A DNA stretch of 64,000 nucleotides from Pseudomonas syringae KCTC 12500. Its GTDB lineage: Bacteria > Pseudomonadota > Gammaproteobacteria > Pseudomonadales > Pseudomonadaceae. Location: NCBI RefSeq assembly GCF_000507185.2, contig NZ_AYTM02000002.1:2069501-2133500 (forward strand), read 5' to 3'. The translations under genes were made by a program, and so were the position numbers. This document shows positions 1 to 9,156 of this stretch, piece after piece. The notes under the pieces were generated by a model. It worked only from the letters and a program-made list of their open reading frames with translations. It was not told the DNA's origin and did no database searches. Position 1 is the stretch's first letter; every line of letters starts with the position of its first letter.

Positions 1-2524
1 GTGGATCGGCTTCGATGGAAGCTCTCCACGCGGCCAGCCACTCTTCATGACCTTCGCTCCAGACACGCTCGTGCAAGCGGCCAAGGGCAACCGGGTCGCT
101 CAGCAGCATCAGGCGTTCCTGATTGCCGAGTTTTGCCGGACCAACCTTGAGTGCCTGATCGACACGCTCCATACGCACCACTTCAATCGGCTGGGCCTGG
201 CGGTGACGCGACGTTGCCAGGGCGCAAGCCAAGGCGTTCTGTCGCGGGTCGACCACAGCCCGAATGAAGCCCTGTTTCAGCGCATGCCAGCGGTTCTCGT
301 AGGTGTACTGATCCGTCGAGATCAGCTCTTGCGGCGGCTCGAACTCTTCAGGAATCAGGAAGAACTTCTCGTCACGCGCCTTGACGCCCAGATTGGTACG
401 ACTGGAAATCACCGACACCGGAATCGACAGCATCAACGACACCACGATCGGTGCAAGCCACCACAGGAAGCTCGGGTTCAACCAGAACACCAGCAAGGCC
501 CAGCACGCGCCCAACAGGGTTTGCGGACCGTGGCGCTTCACTGCTTCGATCCACGGCGTGGAGTCATCGTCGCGTTGCGGCGAGTTCCAGGTCGCGGCCC
601 AGCCCAGGAAAGCGGCCAGTACGAAGCGGGTGTGGAACAGCATGCGCACCGGAGCCAGCAGCACCGAGAAGAGCATTTCCAGCAGCATCGAAACGGTGAC
701 CTTGAACTTGCCACCGAAGCCTTTCGCGCCCTTGGCCCAGATCAGAATGACGCTGAGCAGTTTAGGCAGGAACAGCAGGACAATGGTGGTCGAGAACAAC
801 GCAACGGCTTTCTCCGGGTGCCATTGTGGCCACAGCGGATACAGCTGACGTGGTTCAAGGAAGTAGGTCGGCTCCATCAGCGTGTTCACTGCCAGCAAGG
901 CCGTGGACAACACGAGGAAGAAGAACCACAACGGCGCCGACAGGTAAGACATCACACCGGTCAGGAACACCGCACGGTGAACCGGGTGCATGCCCTTGAC
1001 CAGGAACAGCCTGAAGTTCATCAGGTTGCCGTGGCACCAGCGACGGTCACGCTTGAGTTCGTCCAGCAGGTTGGGCGGCAACTCTTCGTAACTGCCTGGC
1101 AGGTCGTAGGCAATCCACACGCCCCAGCCGGCACGACGCATCAGCGCAGCTTCGACGAAGTCGTGGGAGAGGATCGCACCGGCGAACGCGCCTTTGCCGG
1201 GCAACGGCGCCAGGGCGCAGTGCTCGATGAAGGGCTTCATGCGGATGATCGCGTTGTGACCCCAATAGTGGGATTCACCCAACTGCCAGAAGTGCAGACC
1301 GGCGGTGAACAGCGGACCATAGACCCGGGTAGCGAACTGCTGCATGCGGGCATACAGCGTGTCCATGCCCGACGCACGTGGCGCGGTCTGGATGATACCG
1401 GCGTCCGGCGTGGCTTCCATCAGGCGAACCAGACTGGTCAGACACTCACCGCTCATGACGCTGTCGGCGTCCAGCACGACCATGTAGCGGTAGTCACCGC
1501 CCCAGCGACGGCAGAAGTCGTCGAGGTTGCCGCTTTTGCGTTTTACGCGGCGGCGACGGCGACGATAGAAGATCTTGCCGAAGCCTTTGGTCTCGCGGCA
1601 CACGTCCAGCCACGCCTGTTGCTCGGCAACGGCGATGTCGGTTTCGTTGGTGTCACTGAGCACGAAGAAATCGAAACGATCCAGGTCACCCGTGGCAGCT
1701 ACCGATTCGAACGTAGCACGCAGACCGGCGAAAACCCGGGGCACGTCTTCGTTGCAGATCGGCATGACCAGCGCAGTACGTGCGCCCTTTTCGATCGGCT
1801 CGTTGCCAGCACTGGCACCCGAGATACGGTATTTATCGCGACCGGTGAGCAGCTCGAGGAAGCCCATCAGCGCGGTCCAGAAACCGGCCGACACCCAACA
1901 GAACAGAATCCCGAACAACAACAGAATACTGGTCTGCAAGGCATAAGGCATGACCTGCAAGGCGGTCTGCACGAAGGTCTGACGCGTGATTTCGTCGAGC
2001 GAAACCAGCGACCAGCCCTGATACGGCAGGATACCTTTCATGTACCAGCCCGCCACGATCGTCTGACCCAGCATGAGGATCAGCAGGATGTAGCGACGGA
2101 TCGAACCGACGGTACGCCAGCGCGCCTTCGGCAGATCACGCGGCAGATCATCATGCTCGGGCTTGGGCGGGTTGCCTTTGCCGGTCAGGCTACGCCAGCC
2201 GCGCACCAGAATGTTGGTGCGCCATGGCTCTGGCACGACCTTAGTCCGGCGAATCGGCGGTGTAGCCTTCAAGCACAGGCGACCGCTGGCGTCGACGCCG
2301 AGCATCTCGGCGTCCTCCAGCTGATCTGCGGTGGTCAGCGTCAGACGACGACCCACCGAAGCCTGAGCGGCCTCGGCAGGGTCATTGACCGGCTGCGCGG
2401 AAAGTCGCTCATGCAACTCGGCGAAGGTCGTGCAGCCGGCAAGTTCTGCCCGCTGCTCGTCGCTCATCGGTAAATGCGCCAGATACTCGTTCAGAGACAT
2501 TGGCACCGGTAGAGAATTACTCAT
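1..2524 (-). CDS. opgH: Glucans biosynthesis glucosyltransferase H (3' end cut by window edge)
   Basis: Inner-membrane family 2 glycosyltransferase that polymerises and exports the beta-glucan backbone of osmoregulated periplasmic glucans. The reading frame is open from the ATG at 2524 to the left edge (841 codons visible; family members are about 850 aa), so only the extreme C-terminus is missing. In frame I read DADSVMSG at about residue 350 (catalytic Asp region), SHDFVEA at about 453-459 and RDRRWCHGN at about 492-500 (QxxRW-type motif), with hydrophobic membrane stretches before and after the catalytic domain. The start ATG overlaps the opgG stop by 8 bp, so translation is coupled to OpgG. 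A second in-frame ATG at 2500 is an alternative start. In P. syringae this is the hrpM locus, historically linked to virulence and the hypersensitive response. Confidence 0.95.
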   Translation of the reverse strand, partial: MSNSLPVPMSLNEYLAHLPMSDEQRAELAGCTTFAELHERLSAQPVNDPAEAAQASVGRRLTLTTADQLEDAEMLGVDASGRLCLKATPPIRRTKVVPEPWRTNILVRGWRSLTGKGNPPKPEHDDLPRDLPKARWRTVGSIRRYILLILMLGQTIVAGWYMKGILPYQGWSLVSLDEITRQTFVQTALQVMPYALQTSILLLFGILFCWVSAGFWTALMGFLELLTGRDKYRISGASAGNEPIEKGARTALVMPICNEDVPRVFAGLRATFESVAATGDLDRFDFFVLSDTNETDIAVAEQQAWLDVCRETKGFGKIFYRRRRRRVKRKSGNLDDFCRRWGGDYRYMVVLDADSVMSGECLTSLVRLMEATPDAGIIQTAPRASGMDTLYARMQQFATRVYGPLFTAGLHFWQLGESHYWGHNAIIRMKPFIEHCALAPLPGKGAFAGAILSHDFVEAALMRRAGWGVWIAYDLPGSYEELPPNLLDELKRDRRWCHGNLMNFRLFLVKGMHPVHRAVFLTGVMSYLSAPLWFFFLVLSTALLAVNTLMEPTYFLEPRQLYPLWPQWHPEKAVALFSTTIVLLFLPKLLSVILIWAKGAKGFGGKFKVTVSMLLEMLFSVLLAPVRMLFHTRFVLAAFLGWAATWNSPQRDDDSTPWIEAVKRHGPQTLLGACWALLVFWLNPSFLWWLAPIVVSLMLSIPVSVISSRTNLGVKARDEKFFLIPEEFEPPQELISTDQYTYENRWHALKQGFIRAVVDPRQNALACALATSRHRQAQPIEVVRMERVDQALKVGPAKLGNQERLMLLSDPVALGRLHERVWSEGHEEWLAAWRASIEADP

Positions 2525-4460
2525 CGCTCGGCAACTGATAGCTCCAGGTCTCGGTCATGACTTGCAACGTCTTGGCCGGTTCCGGATGGGTGGGTGCTGC
2601 CTCGGTTTCAGGCTGCTGAATTTCCTTACCGTCCTTGTCCTTGGCTACGTCAGCCTTGGATGCGTCGGCTTTGCCTGCATCGGCCTTGGCGACTTCGCCT
2701 TTGCCTTTGGCTGCGTCAGCTTTTGCTGCGTCAGCCTTGCCAGCTTCAGACTTGGCAGTCTCAGGCTTGGCAGCTTCCGGCTTCGGCGCGTCGGCCTTGG
2801 CGATTTCTACCTGGTCGTTGGCGGACTCCTTGGCAACTGCCGGCTTGGCAGCTTCCTTGGCGGCGGCCTTCTTCTCTTCGGCTTTGTCAGCCACGAGCAG
2901 CGCAGGTTCCTTGCCCGGTTCGGCAGGGATTTCACGCAACAGGTAAGCGCGCATTTCGGTCGGCTTGCTGGAGTCCTTGACCTTCACCCGCAGGGTCAGG
3001 CGGTAGCCTTTGGTGACCGGGTTGTAGCGCAGGTTGTTTTCCACCAGCTCGACGTTGTCGTCAGTGGTCACCTGGCTGCGAATGGTCTTGTCTTCCGGCA
3101 GTGCGGCCAGCACCGGGCCCACGAAGTCGACCAGGAAGGCAAGGCTGCCGTCCGGCTGACGGATCAGGTTGGACTGACGCACGTCACCGATGGAGCGTTG
3201 AGTCTGCTTGACCCAGCCCAGATCCGGCGAGTGAATCGAGTTTTCCTGCATGGTCCAGTGCAGACGGTAATCGAACGCCATTTCCTGGCCAGGCTCGGCC
3301 AGCGTTTCAGGCTTCCAGTAGGCTACGATGTTGTCGTTGGTCTCGTCGGCAGTCGGAATTTCGACCAGCTCGACAGTCCCTTTGCCCCAATCGCCCTTCG
3401 GCTCGATCCAGGCACTTGGACGCTTGTCGTAACGGTCATCCAGGTCTTCGTACTGGCTGAAGTCGCGGCCACGTTGCAGCAGACCGAAACCACGCGGGTT
3501 CTCGACCGAGAAGCTGCTGATGGACAGATGTTTAGGGTTGTTCAGCGGACGCCACAGCCACTCACCATTGGCCGCCTGAATCGACAGACCGCTGGAATCG
3601 TGCAGTTCACGACGGTAGTTAGGCACACGCGACGGCTGGTTGGCGCCGAACAGGAACATGCTGGTCAGAGGAGCAACGCCCAGCTTGTTGACCTTGTCAC
3701 GCAGGAACATGCGCGACTTCACGTCAACCAGGGTGTTGGTACCCGGACGCAGGGTCAGCTGATAGGCACCGGTGGCACGCGGCGAGTCGAGCAGTGCAAA
3801 GATCACCAGATGGTTGTCATCCGGGCCTGGCTTCTCGATCCAGAATTCCTTGAAGCGCGGAAATTCTTCACCGGAAGGCGAGGCAGTGTCGATCGCCATG
3901 CCGCGCGCGGAAAGGCCATAAACCTGACCCTTGCCGATCACGCGGAAGTAGCTCGCGCCCAGCATGGTCATGATTTCGTCCTGTTTGTCATCCTTGTTGA
4001 TCGGATACAGGACACGGAAACCGGCATAACCCAGTTTCTCGGTGGATTTCGGGTCGATCTTCAGATCGCCGAAGTCAAAACGATTCGGGTCGTACTTGAT
4101 CTCGTCGACGCTGGTCGCGGTCACTTCGTTGATTTTGACCGGCGTATCGAAGTGCATACCCTGGTGGTAGAAAGACACTTTGAACGGAGTCTTTTCACCC
4201 GCCCATTCGGCCTTGTCATCACGGAAGCGGATCTTCTGATAATCGGCGAACTTCATGTCGCGCAGCTCGTTCGGCAGATTGCTCCTCGGAGCCTCGAACT
4301 TCTGCCCGGCCATTTCTTTGGCCTTCGCCGCTACATCATCAAGGTTGAACGCCCATAGCTGACCTGCACTGAACAGGCATACAAGGGCCGAGCTTGCCAG
4401 AAGTGCACTACGCAACCGCTTGACAGGTGTCTTTGGAGCATCACAGGGACTAACAATCAC
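2517..4460 (-). CDS. opgG: Glucans biosynthesis protein G, with a long Ala/Lys-rich C-terminal tail
   Basis: Periplasmic protein needed to build and branch osmoregulated periplasmic glucans with OpgH. I take the GTG at 4460 as the start because GGCGAGGG lies just upstream and the protein then begins MIVSPCDAP, followed by a hydrophobic signal peptide ending near QLWA. An upstream extension to 4589 is open but has no signal-like structure. The OpgG/MdoG body covers about residues 40-530. The C-terminal ~110 residues are a low-complexity run of A, K, P, E and D (repeated AKADA/AKPEA-like units) ending [11 protein letters not shown]. coli OpgG is about 511 aa, so the tail is extra, though similar tails occur in pseudomonads. 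It is the first gene of the opgGH operon. Confidence 0.93.
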   Translation of the reverse strand: MIVSPCDAPKTPVKRLRSALLASSALVCLFSAGQLWAFNLDDVAAKAKEMAGQKFEAPRSNLPNELRDMKFADYQKIRFRDDKAEWAGEKTPFKVSFYHQGMHFDTPVKINEVTATSVDEIKYDPNRFDFGDLKIDPKSTEKLGYAGFRVLYPINKDDKQDEIMTMLGASYFRVIGKGQVYGLSARGMAIDTASPSGEEFPRFKEFWIEKPGPDDNHLVIFALLDSPRATGAYQLTLRPGTNTLVDVKSRMFLRDKVNKLGVAPLTSMFLFGANQPSRVPNYRRELHDSSGLSIQAANGEWLWRPLNNPKHLSISSFSVENPRGFGLLQRGRDFSQYEDLDDRYDKRPSAWIEPKGDWGKGTVELVEIPTADETNDNIVAYWKPETLAEPGQEMAFDYRLHWTMQENSIHSPDLGWVKQTQRSIGDVRQSNLIRQPDGSLAFLVDFVGPVLAALPEDKTIRSQVTTDDNVELVENNLRYNPVTKGYRLTLRVKVKDSSKPTEMRAYLLREIPAEPGKEPALLVADKAEEKKAAAKEAAKPAVAKESANDQVEIAKADAPKPEAAKPETAKSEAGKADAAKADAAKGKGEVAKADAGKADASKADVAKDKDGKEIQQPETEAAPTHPEPAKTLQVMTETWSYQLPSDE

Positions 4461-4723
4461 GAGCAACCCTCGCCGAAAAACAGATGAAAAAACCAACGGC
4501 CAGCTATCAATGCCGGGTTGGCGAGCATTGTTCCGACTCCGAATGGGCTTAATGATTCCCCAACCAGGTGTCAGAACCGCTTTTGTCATACCAAATGGAC
4601 CAACAGTGTCGATCCCCGTAGCGCGCGATTATCCAGTAGCGCGCGCCACAACGCATCAGGTATGACAAAGAAATTTATCCCCGCAAGACAGATGAATTCA
4701 GGGGAACAACATGAAATCGTAGC

Positions 4724-5161
4724 TTATGTATCAAACAAAAATGTCACCGGGCCATCATTTATCAGGTGCACCTGCATGTCTGCACCAAACTGGCCCGCAG
4801 CTACCGCGGGATGCGCGATTCTGGCCTGACTCAACAGATAGTCGAACAGCTCGGCACCCAGCGCTGGAGGTGCGGCTTTAGAGAAGCCCGCACGCAACCC
4901 GCTTCTGGTGTCCGCAGCCAGCGTGAACTGGGAAACCAGCAACAAGCCGCCCCCCACCTCGCGCAAAGACAGATTCATCTTGCCCTCGGCATCGCTGAAC
5001 ACTCGATAATTGAGCAACTTGTGCAGCAACTTATCGGCACTGGCGCGGGTGTCTTGAGGCTCTATTCCCACCAACACCAATATGCCCTGTTCAATGGCAC
5101 CCACGACCTCGGTGCCGACCTCGACGCGCGCACTTCGCACGCGCTGCAACAAACCTTTCAT
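4724..5161 (-). CDS. dtd: D-aminoacyl-tRNA deacylase
   Basis: Cytoplasmic proofreading enzyme that hydrolyses D-amino acids (and glycine) mischarged onto tRNA. At 145 aa it has the usual length. It carries the [12 protein letters not shown] motif at about residues 77-88 (nucleophile/oxyanion region) and the C-terminal NDGPVTF Gly-cisPro motif that excludes L-aminoacyl substrates. It begins [15 protein letters not shown], typical of the family. It lies 39 bp downstream of the broken pip gene on the same strand and was probably co-transcribed with it. It ends 263 bp before the opgG start. Confidence 0.96.
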   Translation of the reverse strand: MKGLLQRVRSARVEVGTEVVGAIEQGILVLVGIEPQDTRASADKLLHKLLNYRVFSDAEGKMNLSLREVGGGLLLVSQFTLAADTRSGLRAGFSKAAPPALGAELFDYLLSQARIAHPAVAAGQFGADMQVHLINDGPVTFLFDT

Positions 5162-5200
5162 AGATGCCTTTCCAGACTCAAAACCAATACCGGATGACTG

Positions 5201-6173
5201 TTACGCTTCTTCGGGCGGCAGGTCGAGCAGGTTGCGCGCAACTTCTGCAGCGGCCCGTACCAGCGCGTCGGCGATACCCGGTTCGGCTGCCGAATGCCCG
5301 GCCTCGCGAATTACCTGCAGCTCACTGCCAGGCCAGTTCTGGTGCAGCTCCCATGCATTATCCAGCGGACAGATGACATCGTAACGACCGTGCACAATGA
5401 TTGCCGGCAGGTGCGCGATCTTCGGCATGTCGCGAATCAGCTGGTTGTCTTCCAGAAAAGCGTTGTTCATGAAGTAGTGGCATTCGATCCGCGCGATAGA
5501 CAACGCACGGTGCGGCTCGGCGAAGCGATCCACCACTTGCGGATTGGGGCGCAAGGTTGCGCAACGCCCTTCCCAGGTCGACCAGGCCTTGGCGGCGTGC
5601 ATCTGGGCGATCTGATCCGGACCGGTGAGTCGCTTGTGGAAGGCAGTCAGAATGTTGTCACGCTCGTCCAGCGGGATCGGCGCGACATAATCCTGCCAAT
5701 AGTCCGGGAACAAACGGCTGGCCCCCGCCTGATAGAACCAGTCGATTTCCTGTTGCCGGGCAAGGAATACGCCACGCAGGATCAGCGCGTGCACGCGATC
5801 GGGATGGGTCTGTGCATTAGGCCAGAGCGAGGGTCGAACCCCACGAACCGCCGAACAGCACCCATTTATCGATCCCGAGGTGCTCGCGAATCGCTTCGAG
5901 GTCTTCCACCAGTTTCCAGGTGGTATTGTTTTCAAGGCTGGCATGCGGTGTGGAACGGCCGCAACCGCGCTGATCGAAGGTGACGATGCGGTACAGGTTG
6001 GGATCGAAATAGCAGCGACTGTGCGCGTCGCACCCAGAACCCGGGCCGCCGTGGATGAACACCACCGGCAACCCCTCTGGCGAGCCACTTTCATCGACGT
6101 AAAGCACATGCGGTTGTTCCACGGCCAGATCGTGCCGGGCGTAGGGTTTGATCTGCGGGTACAAAGTCTGCAT
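5201..6173 (-). pseudogene. pip: Proline iminopeptidase, frameshifted
   Basis: An alpha/beta-hydrolase aminopeptidase (S33) that removes N-terminal proline. The start at 6173 gives MQTLYPQIKPYARHDL with GGAG just upstream. The oxyanion motif HGGPGSG (residues 41-47) and nucleophile motif GGSWGS (Ser110) are intact. After residue 118 (STLALA) the frame hits TAA at 5819-5817. The rest of the protein continues without loss in the next frame, from AQTHPDRVHALILRG through GRYDVICP and EAGHSA (catalytic Asp and His) to the stop at 5201. The length is 973 nt, one base more than a multiple of three. A Tyr codon TAT followed by GCA appears to have become TAATGCA, so one A (T at 5817/5818 on the plus strand) is inserted. 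This is either a real recent inactivation or a sequencing error. The first fragment alone lacks Asp and His and should be inactive. Confidence 0.9.
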
Positions 6174-6360
6174 AAGTGCTCCATAAGTCCAGTTCAGAGG
6201 CTTCTATTATTCTGCCGTGGGGCATCATAAACCCGAAACGAAGAATCAGCATGCTGCACGTCATTGATCAGGATGGAACGAACGATGCAAGCGTTTTGCC
6301 AATTTCACCGGTGCGCGAACCAGAGCCGTCGCGCTGGGTCGAAGCGAGAGCTATGCCATG

Positions 6361-6390
6361 AATTATTTCGCTTTTTTTCAGGAAATAATT
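6361..6390. repeat. Perfect inverted repeat upstream of glgP
   Basis: AATTATTTC (6361-6369) and GAAATAATT (6382-6390) are exact 9-bp inverted arms around a 12-base T-rich loop, 63 bp before the glgP start. It could be an operator or a leader hairpin. A short open frame (6251-6361, 36 codons, MLHVIDQDG...) ends exactly at the left arm, but nothing else supports it as a gene. Confidence 0.5.
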
Positions 6391-6453
6391 GACGACACGC
6401 CTACAGTCTAAGAATCCCGTTTTCCATTCGTCAGACTACTTGAGGTTTTACCG

Positions 6454-8904
6454 ATGTCTCAGGAACCACTTGTTCGTGACGCTGATGTGGCCGCTTTTCG
6501 CGCCGCTGTGCTCGCCAAACTCACCTACTCGGTGGGCAAGGACCCCGACCATGCGTTTGAGCATGACTGGTTTGAAGCTGTCGCCCTTGCCGCCCGCGAC
6601 CATATGGTCGAACACTGGATGGACCATACGCGGCAGATCTATCGCAAGGTTCAGAAACGCGTTTACTACCTGTCTCTCGAATTCCTGATAGGCAGGCTGC
6701 TGTACGACAGCCTCAGTAACCTGGGCCTGCTCGAAGTCGCTCGCGAGGCGCTGACCGAGCTGGGTGTGGACATCGAGCGTATCCGCCTGCTTGAACCGGA
6801 TGCGGCACTGGGTAACGGCGGCCTGGGTCGTCTGGCTGCGTGCTTCATGGAAAGTATGTCGACCCTGGGCATTGCGGGTCATGGTTACGGCATTCGTTAC
6901 GAGCACGGCCTGTTTCGTCAGGGCATCGTCGATGGCTGGCAGCAGGAGCAGACCGAGAACTGGCTGGACTTCGGTAACCCATGGGAATTCGAACGCCCTG
7001 AGGTGGTGTACTCCATCGGCTTCGGCGGCAGTGTCGACACCGTCCCGACCGAAGCAGGCGACTCGCGTCAGGTATGGCGTCCGGGCGAGACCGTTCGGGC
7101 CATCGCCTATGACACCCCGGTAGTGGGCTGGCGCGGCAAGAGCGTCAACACCCTGCGCTTGTGGCGCGCCCGTGCGGTAGAAGACCTGCACCTGGAGCGC
7201 TTCAACGCCGGCGATCACTTCGGCGCGGTTGCCGAAGTGGTGCGCGCCGAAAGTATTTCCCGCGTGCTTTACCCGAACGATGCGACCGAAGCGGGTCAGG
7301 AACTGCGTCTGCGTCAGGAATACTTTTTCGTTTCCGCGTCGCTGCAGGACTTGCTGCGCCGCCATCTGAACCAGCACGCCACACTGACGGATCTGTCCGA
7401 GCATGCGGCGATTCAGATGAACGACACGCACCCCTCGATCGCCGTGGCCGAGCTGATGCGTCAGTTGATCGACAACCACAACATCCCGTGGGACACCGCC
7501 TGGAAAATCACCGTAGGCACCCTCGGCTACACCAACCACACTCTGCTGCCTGAAGCACTGGAAACCTGGTCGGTGGGCCTGATGGAGCGGATGTTGCCGC
7601 GCCACATGCAGATCATCTACCTGATCAACGCGCAGCATATCGACACACTGCGTGCCAAGGGCGTCGACGACGTCAACGTGCTGCGTGCCGTGTCGCTGAT
7701 CGAAGAAGACAACGGTCGTCGGGTACGCATGGGCAACCTGGCGTTCCTCGGCTCGCACAGCGTCAACGGCGTTTCGGCGCTGCACACGCAACTGATGCGC
7801 AAGACCGTGTTCGCCGAGCTGCACAAGATCTATCCAGAGCGGATCAACAACAAGACCAACGGCATCACCTTCCGCCGCTGGCTGTTCCAGGCCAACCCGA
7901 AGCTGACCGAGATGCTTGTCGAGTCGCTCGGCGAGGATGTTCTGGACAACGCCGAGACGCGCCTCAAAGAGCTCGAGCCGTTCGCCGAGAAGTCGTCGTT
8001 CCGCAAGCAGATGGCCGATCAACGCCTGCACAGCAAGCGTGCGCTGGCGGCGATCATTCATGAACGTTTGGGCATTGCCGTCAACCCTGCCGCGATGTTC
8101 GACGTTCAGGTCAAGCGGATCCACGAGTACAAGCGCCAGTTGCTGAACCTGTTCCACACCGTCGCCCTGTATCAGGCCATTCGGGCCGAGCCAGGTACCG
8201 ATTGGGTGCCACGGGTGAAGATCTTCGCCGGCAAGGCGGCGGCCAGCTATCACTCGGCCAAACTGATCATCAAGCTGACCAACGACATCGCGCGGACCGT
8301 GAACAACGATCCGACCGTACGCGGTCTGCTGAAAGTGGTGTTCATGCCCAACTACAACGTCAGCCTGGCGGAGAGCATCATTCCGGCGGCCGACCTGTCC
8401 GAGCAGATTTCCACCGCAGGCCTGGAAGCGTCCGGGACCAGCAACATGAAGTTCGGCCTCAACGGCGCACTGACCATCGGTACGCTGGACGGCGCCAACG
8501 TGGAAATGAGCGAGCAGGTCGGGCTGGAGCACATGTTCATCTTCGGCATGTCTTCGCAACAGGTCGAAGCCCGCAAGCAGGCCGGTGAATTCAGCGCGCA
8601 TGACGATGTGGCTGCTTCCGGACGCTTGAACGATGTGCTGCAGGCGATCCGGGGTGGTGTGTTCTCGCCGGATGATCCGAACCGCTATGTGGGCCTCATC
8701 GATCAGTTGCTGGATTATGACCGCTTCCTGGTCTGCGCTGACTTCGACTCGTACTGGGCGGCCCAGGCCAAGGTCGAAGAGCGCTGGCACGACTCCAAGG
8801 AATGGTGGCGCTCGGCGGTGCTCAATACCGCACGTATGGGCTGGTTCTCCTCGGACCGGACCATCCGCGAGTACGCCGGAGACATCTGGAAAGCGCTGGA
8901 CTGA
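6454..8904 (+). CDS. glgP: Glycogen/maltodextrin phosphorylase
   Basis: PLP-dependent alpha-glucan phosphorylase (GT35) that releases glucose 1-phosphate from alpha-1,4-glucans in the cytoplasm. At 816 aa it matches E. coli GlgP (815) and MalP (797). The N-terminus has YYLSLEFLIGR and EPDAALGNGGLGRLAACF, diagnostic of the family. The PLP lysine lies in EASGTSNMKFGLNG (Lys666). A TTGAGG ribosome site precedes the ATG. Other glycogen genes are not adjacent. The sequence alone does not separate glycogen from maltodextrin preference. A REP pair follows the stop. Confidence 0.96.
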   Translation: MSQEPLVRDADVAAFRAAVLAKLTYSVGKDPDHAFEHDWFEAVALAARDHMVEHWMDHTRQIYRKVQKRVYYLSLEFLIGRLLYDSLSNLGLLEVAREALTELGVDIERIRLLEPDAALGNGGLGRLAACFMESMSTLGIAGHGYGIRYEHGLFRQGIVDGWQQEQTENWLDFGNPWEFERPEVVYSIGFGGSVDTVPTEAGDSRQVWRPGETVRAIAYDTPVVGWRGKSVNTLRLWRARAVEDLHLERFNAGDHFGAVAEVVRAESISRVLYPNDATEAGQELRLRQEYFFVSASLQDLLRRHLNQHATLTDLSEHAAIQMNDTHPSIAVAELMRQLIDNHNIPWDTAWKITVGTLGYTNHTLLPEALETWSVGLMERMLPRHMQIIYLINAQHIDTLRAKGVDDVNVLRAVSLIEEDNGRRVRMGNLAFLGSHSVNGVSALHTQLMRKTVFAELHKIYPERINNKTNGITFRRWLFQANPKLTEMLVESLGEDVLDNAETRLKELEPFAEKSSFRKQMADQRLHSKRALAAIIHERLGIAVNPAAMFDVQVKRIHEYKRQLLNLFHTVALYQAIRAEPGTDWVPRVKIFAGKAAASYHSAKLIIKLTNDIARTVNNDPTVRGLLKVVFMPNYNVSLAESIIPAADLSEQISTAGLEASGTSNMKFGLNGALTIGTLDGANVEMSEQVGLEHMFIFGMSSQQVEARKQAGEFSAHDDVAASGRLNDVLQAIRGGVFSPDDPNRYVGLIDQLLDYDRFLVCADFDSYWAAQAKVEERWHDSKEWWRSAVLNTARMGWFSSDRTIREYAGDIWKALD

Positions 8905-8934
8905 CGTCAGAGCCTGAACAGACTCACAGGCTCT

Positions 8935-9025
8935 GTGGGAGCGAGCTTGCTCGCGAAGAGGCCATTAAGGTCTCCGCAAAGAAGGCGCTCGAAACGACGC
9001 CTTCGTGAGCAAGCTCACTCCCACA
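8935..9025. repeat. REP pair (BIME-like)
   Basis: Two copies of the Pseudomonas REP palindrome in inverted orientation: GTGGGAGCGAGCTTGCTCG... at 8935-8957 and its complement (CGTGAGCAAGCTCACTCCCAC) at about 9003-9025, 45 bases apart. Each arm also folds on itself (GCGAGC/GCTCGC). It lies between glgP and the DUF2339 gene and may protect or end the glgP transcript. Confidence 0.9.
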
Positions 9026-9156
9026 AGCGCCACAAGGATCTGTCTCAGTCCTGCAGAGACTCTGGTGCCCCCGGCATAAAACATTACAAGCGATGTCCGC
9101 CCGCCCCTATATACTGCGCACGATGAACCTTCACACACCGAAAAGGATGTCGTCGC

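Noticed and set aside
47..2473. Plus-strand open frame of about 800 codons opposite opgH
   Set aside because: It is the antisense shadow of opgH: no ribosome site or domain, and the minus strand shows conserved glycosyltransferase motifs in frame.
6448..8790. Long minus-strand open frame opposite glgP
   Set aside because: Shadow of a GC-rich coding strand; the plus strand encodes an unmistakable phosphorylase.
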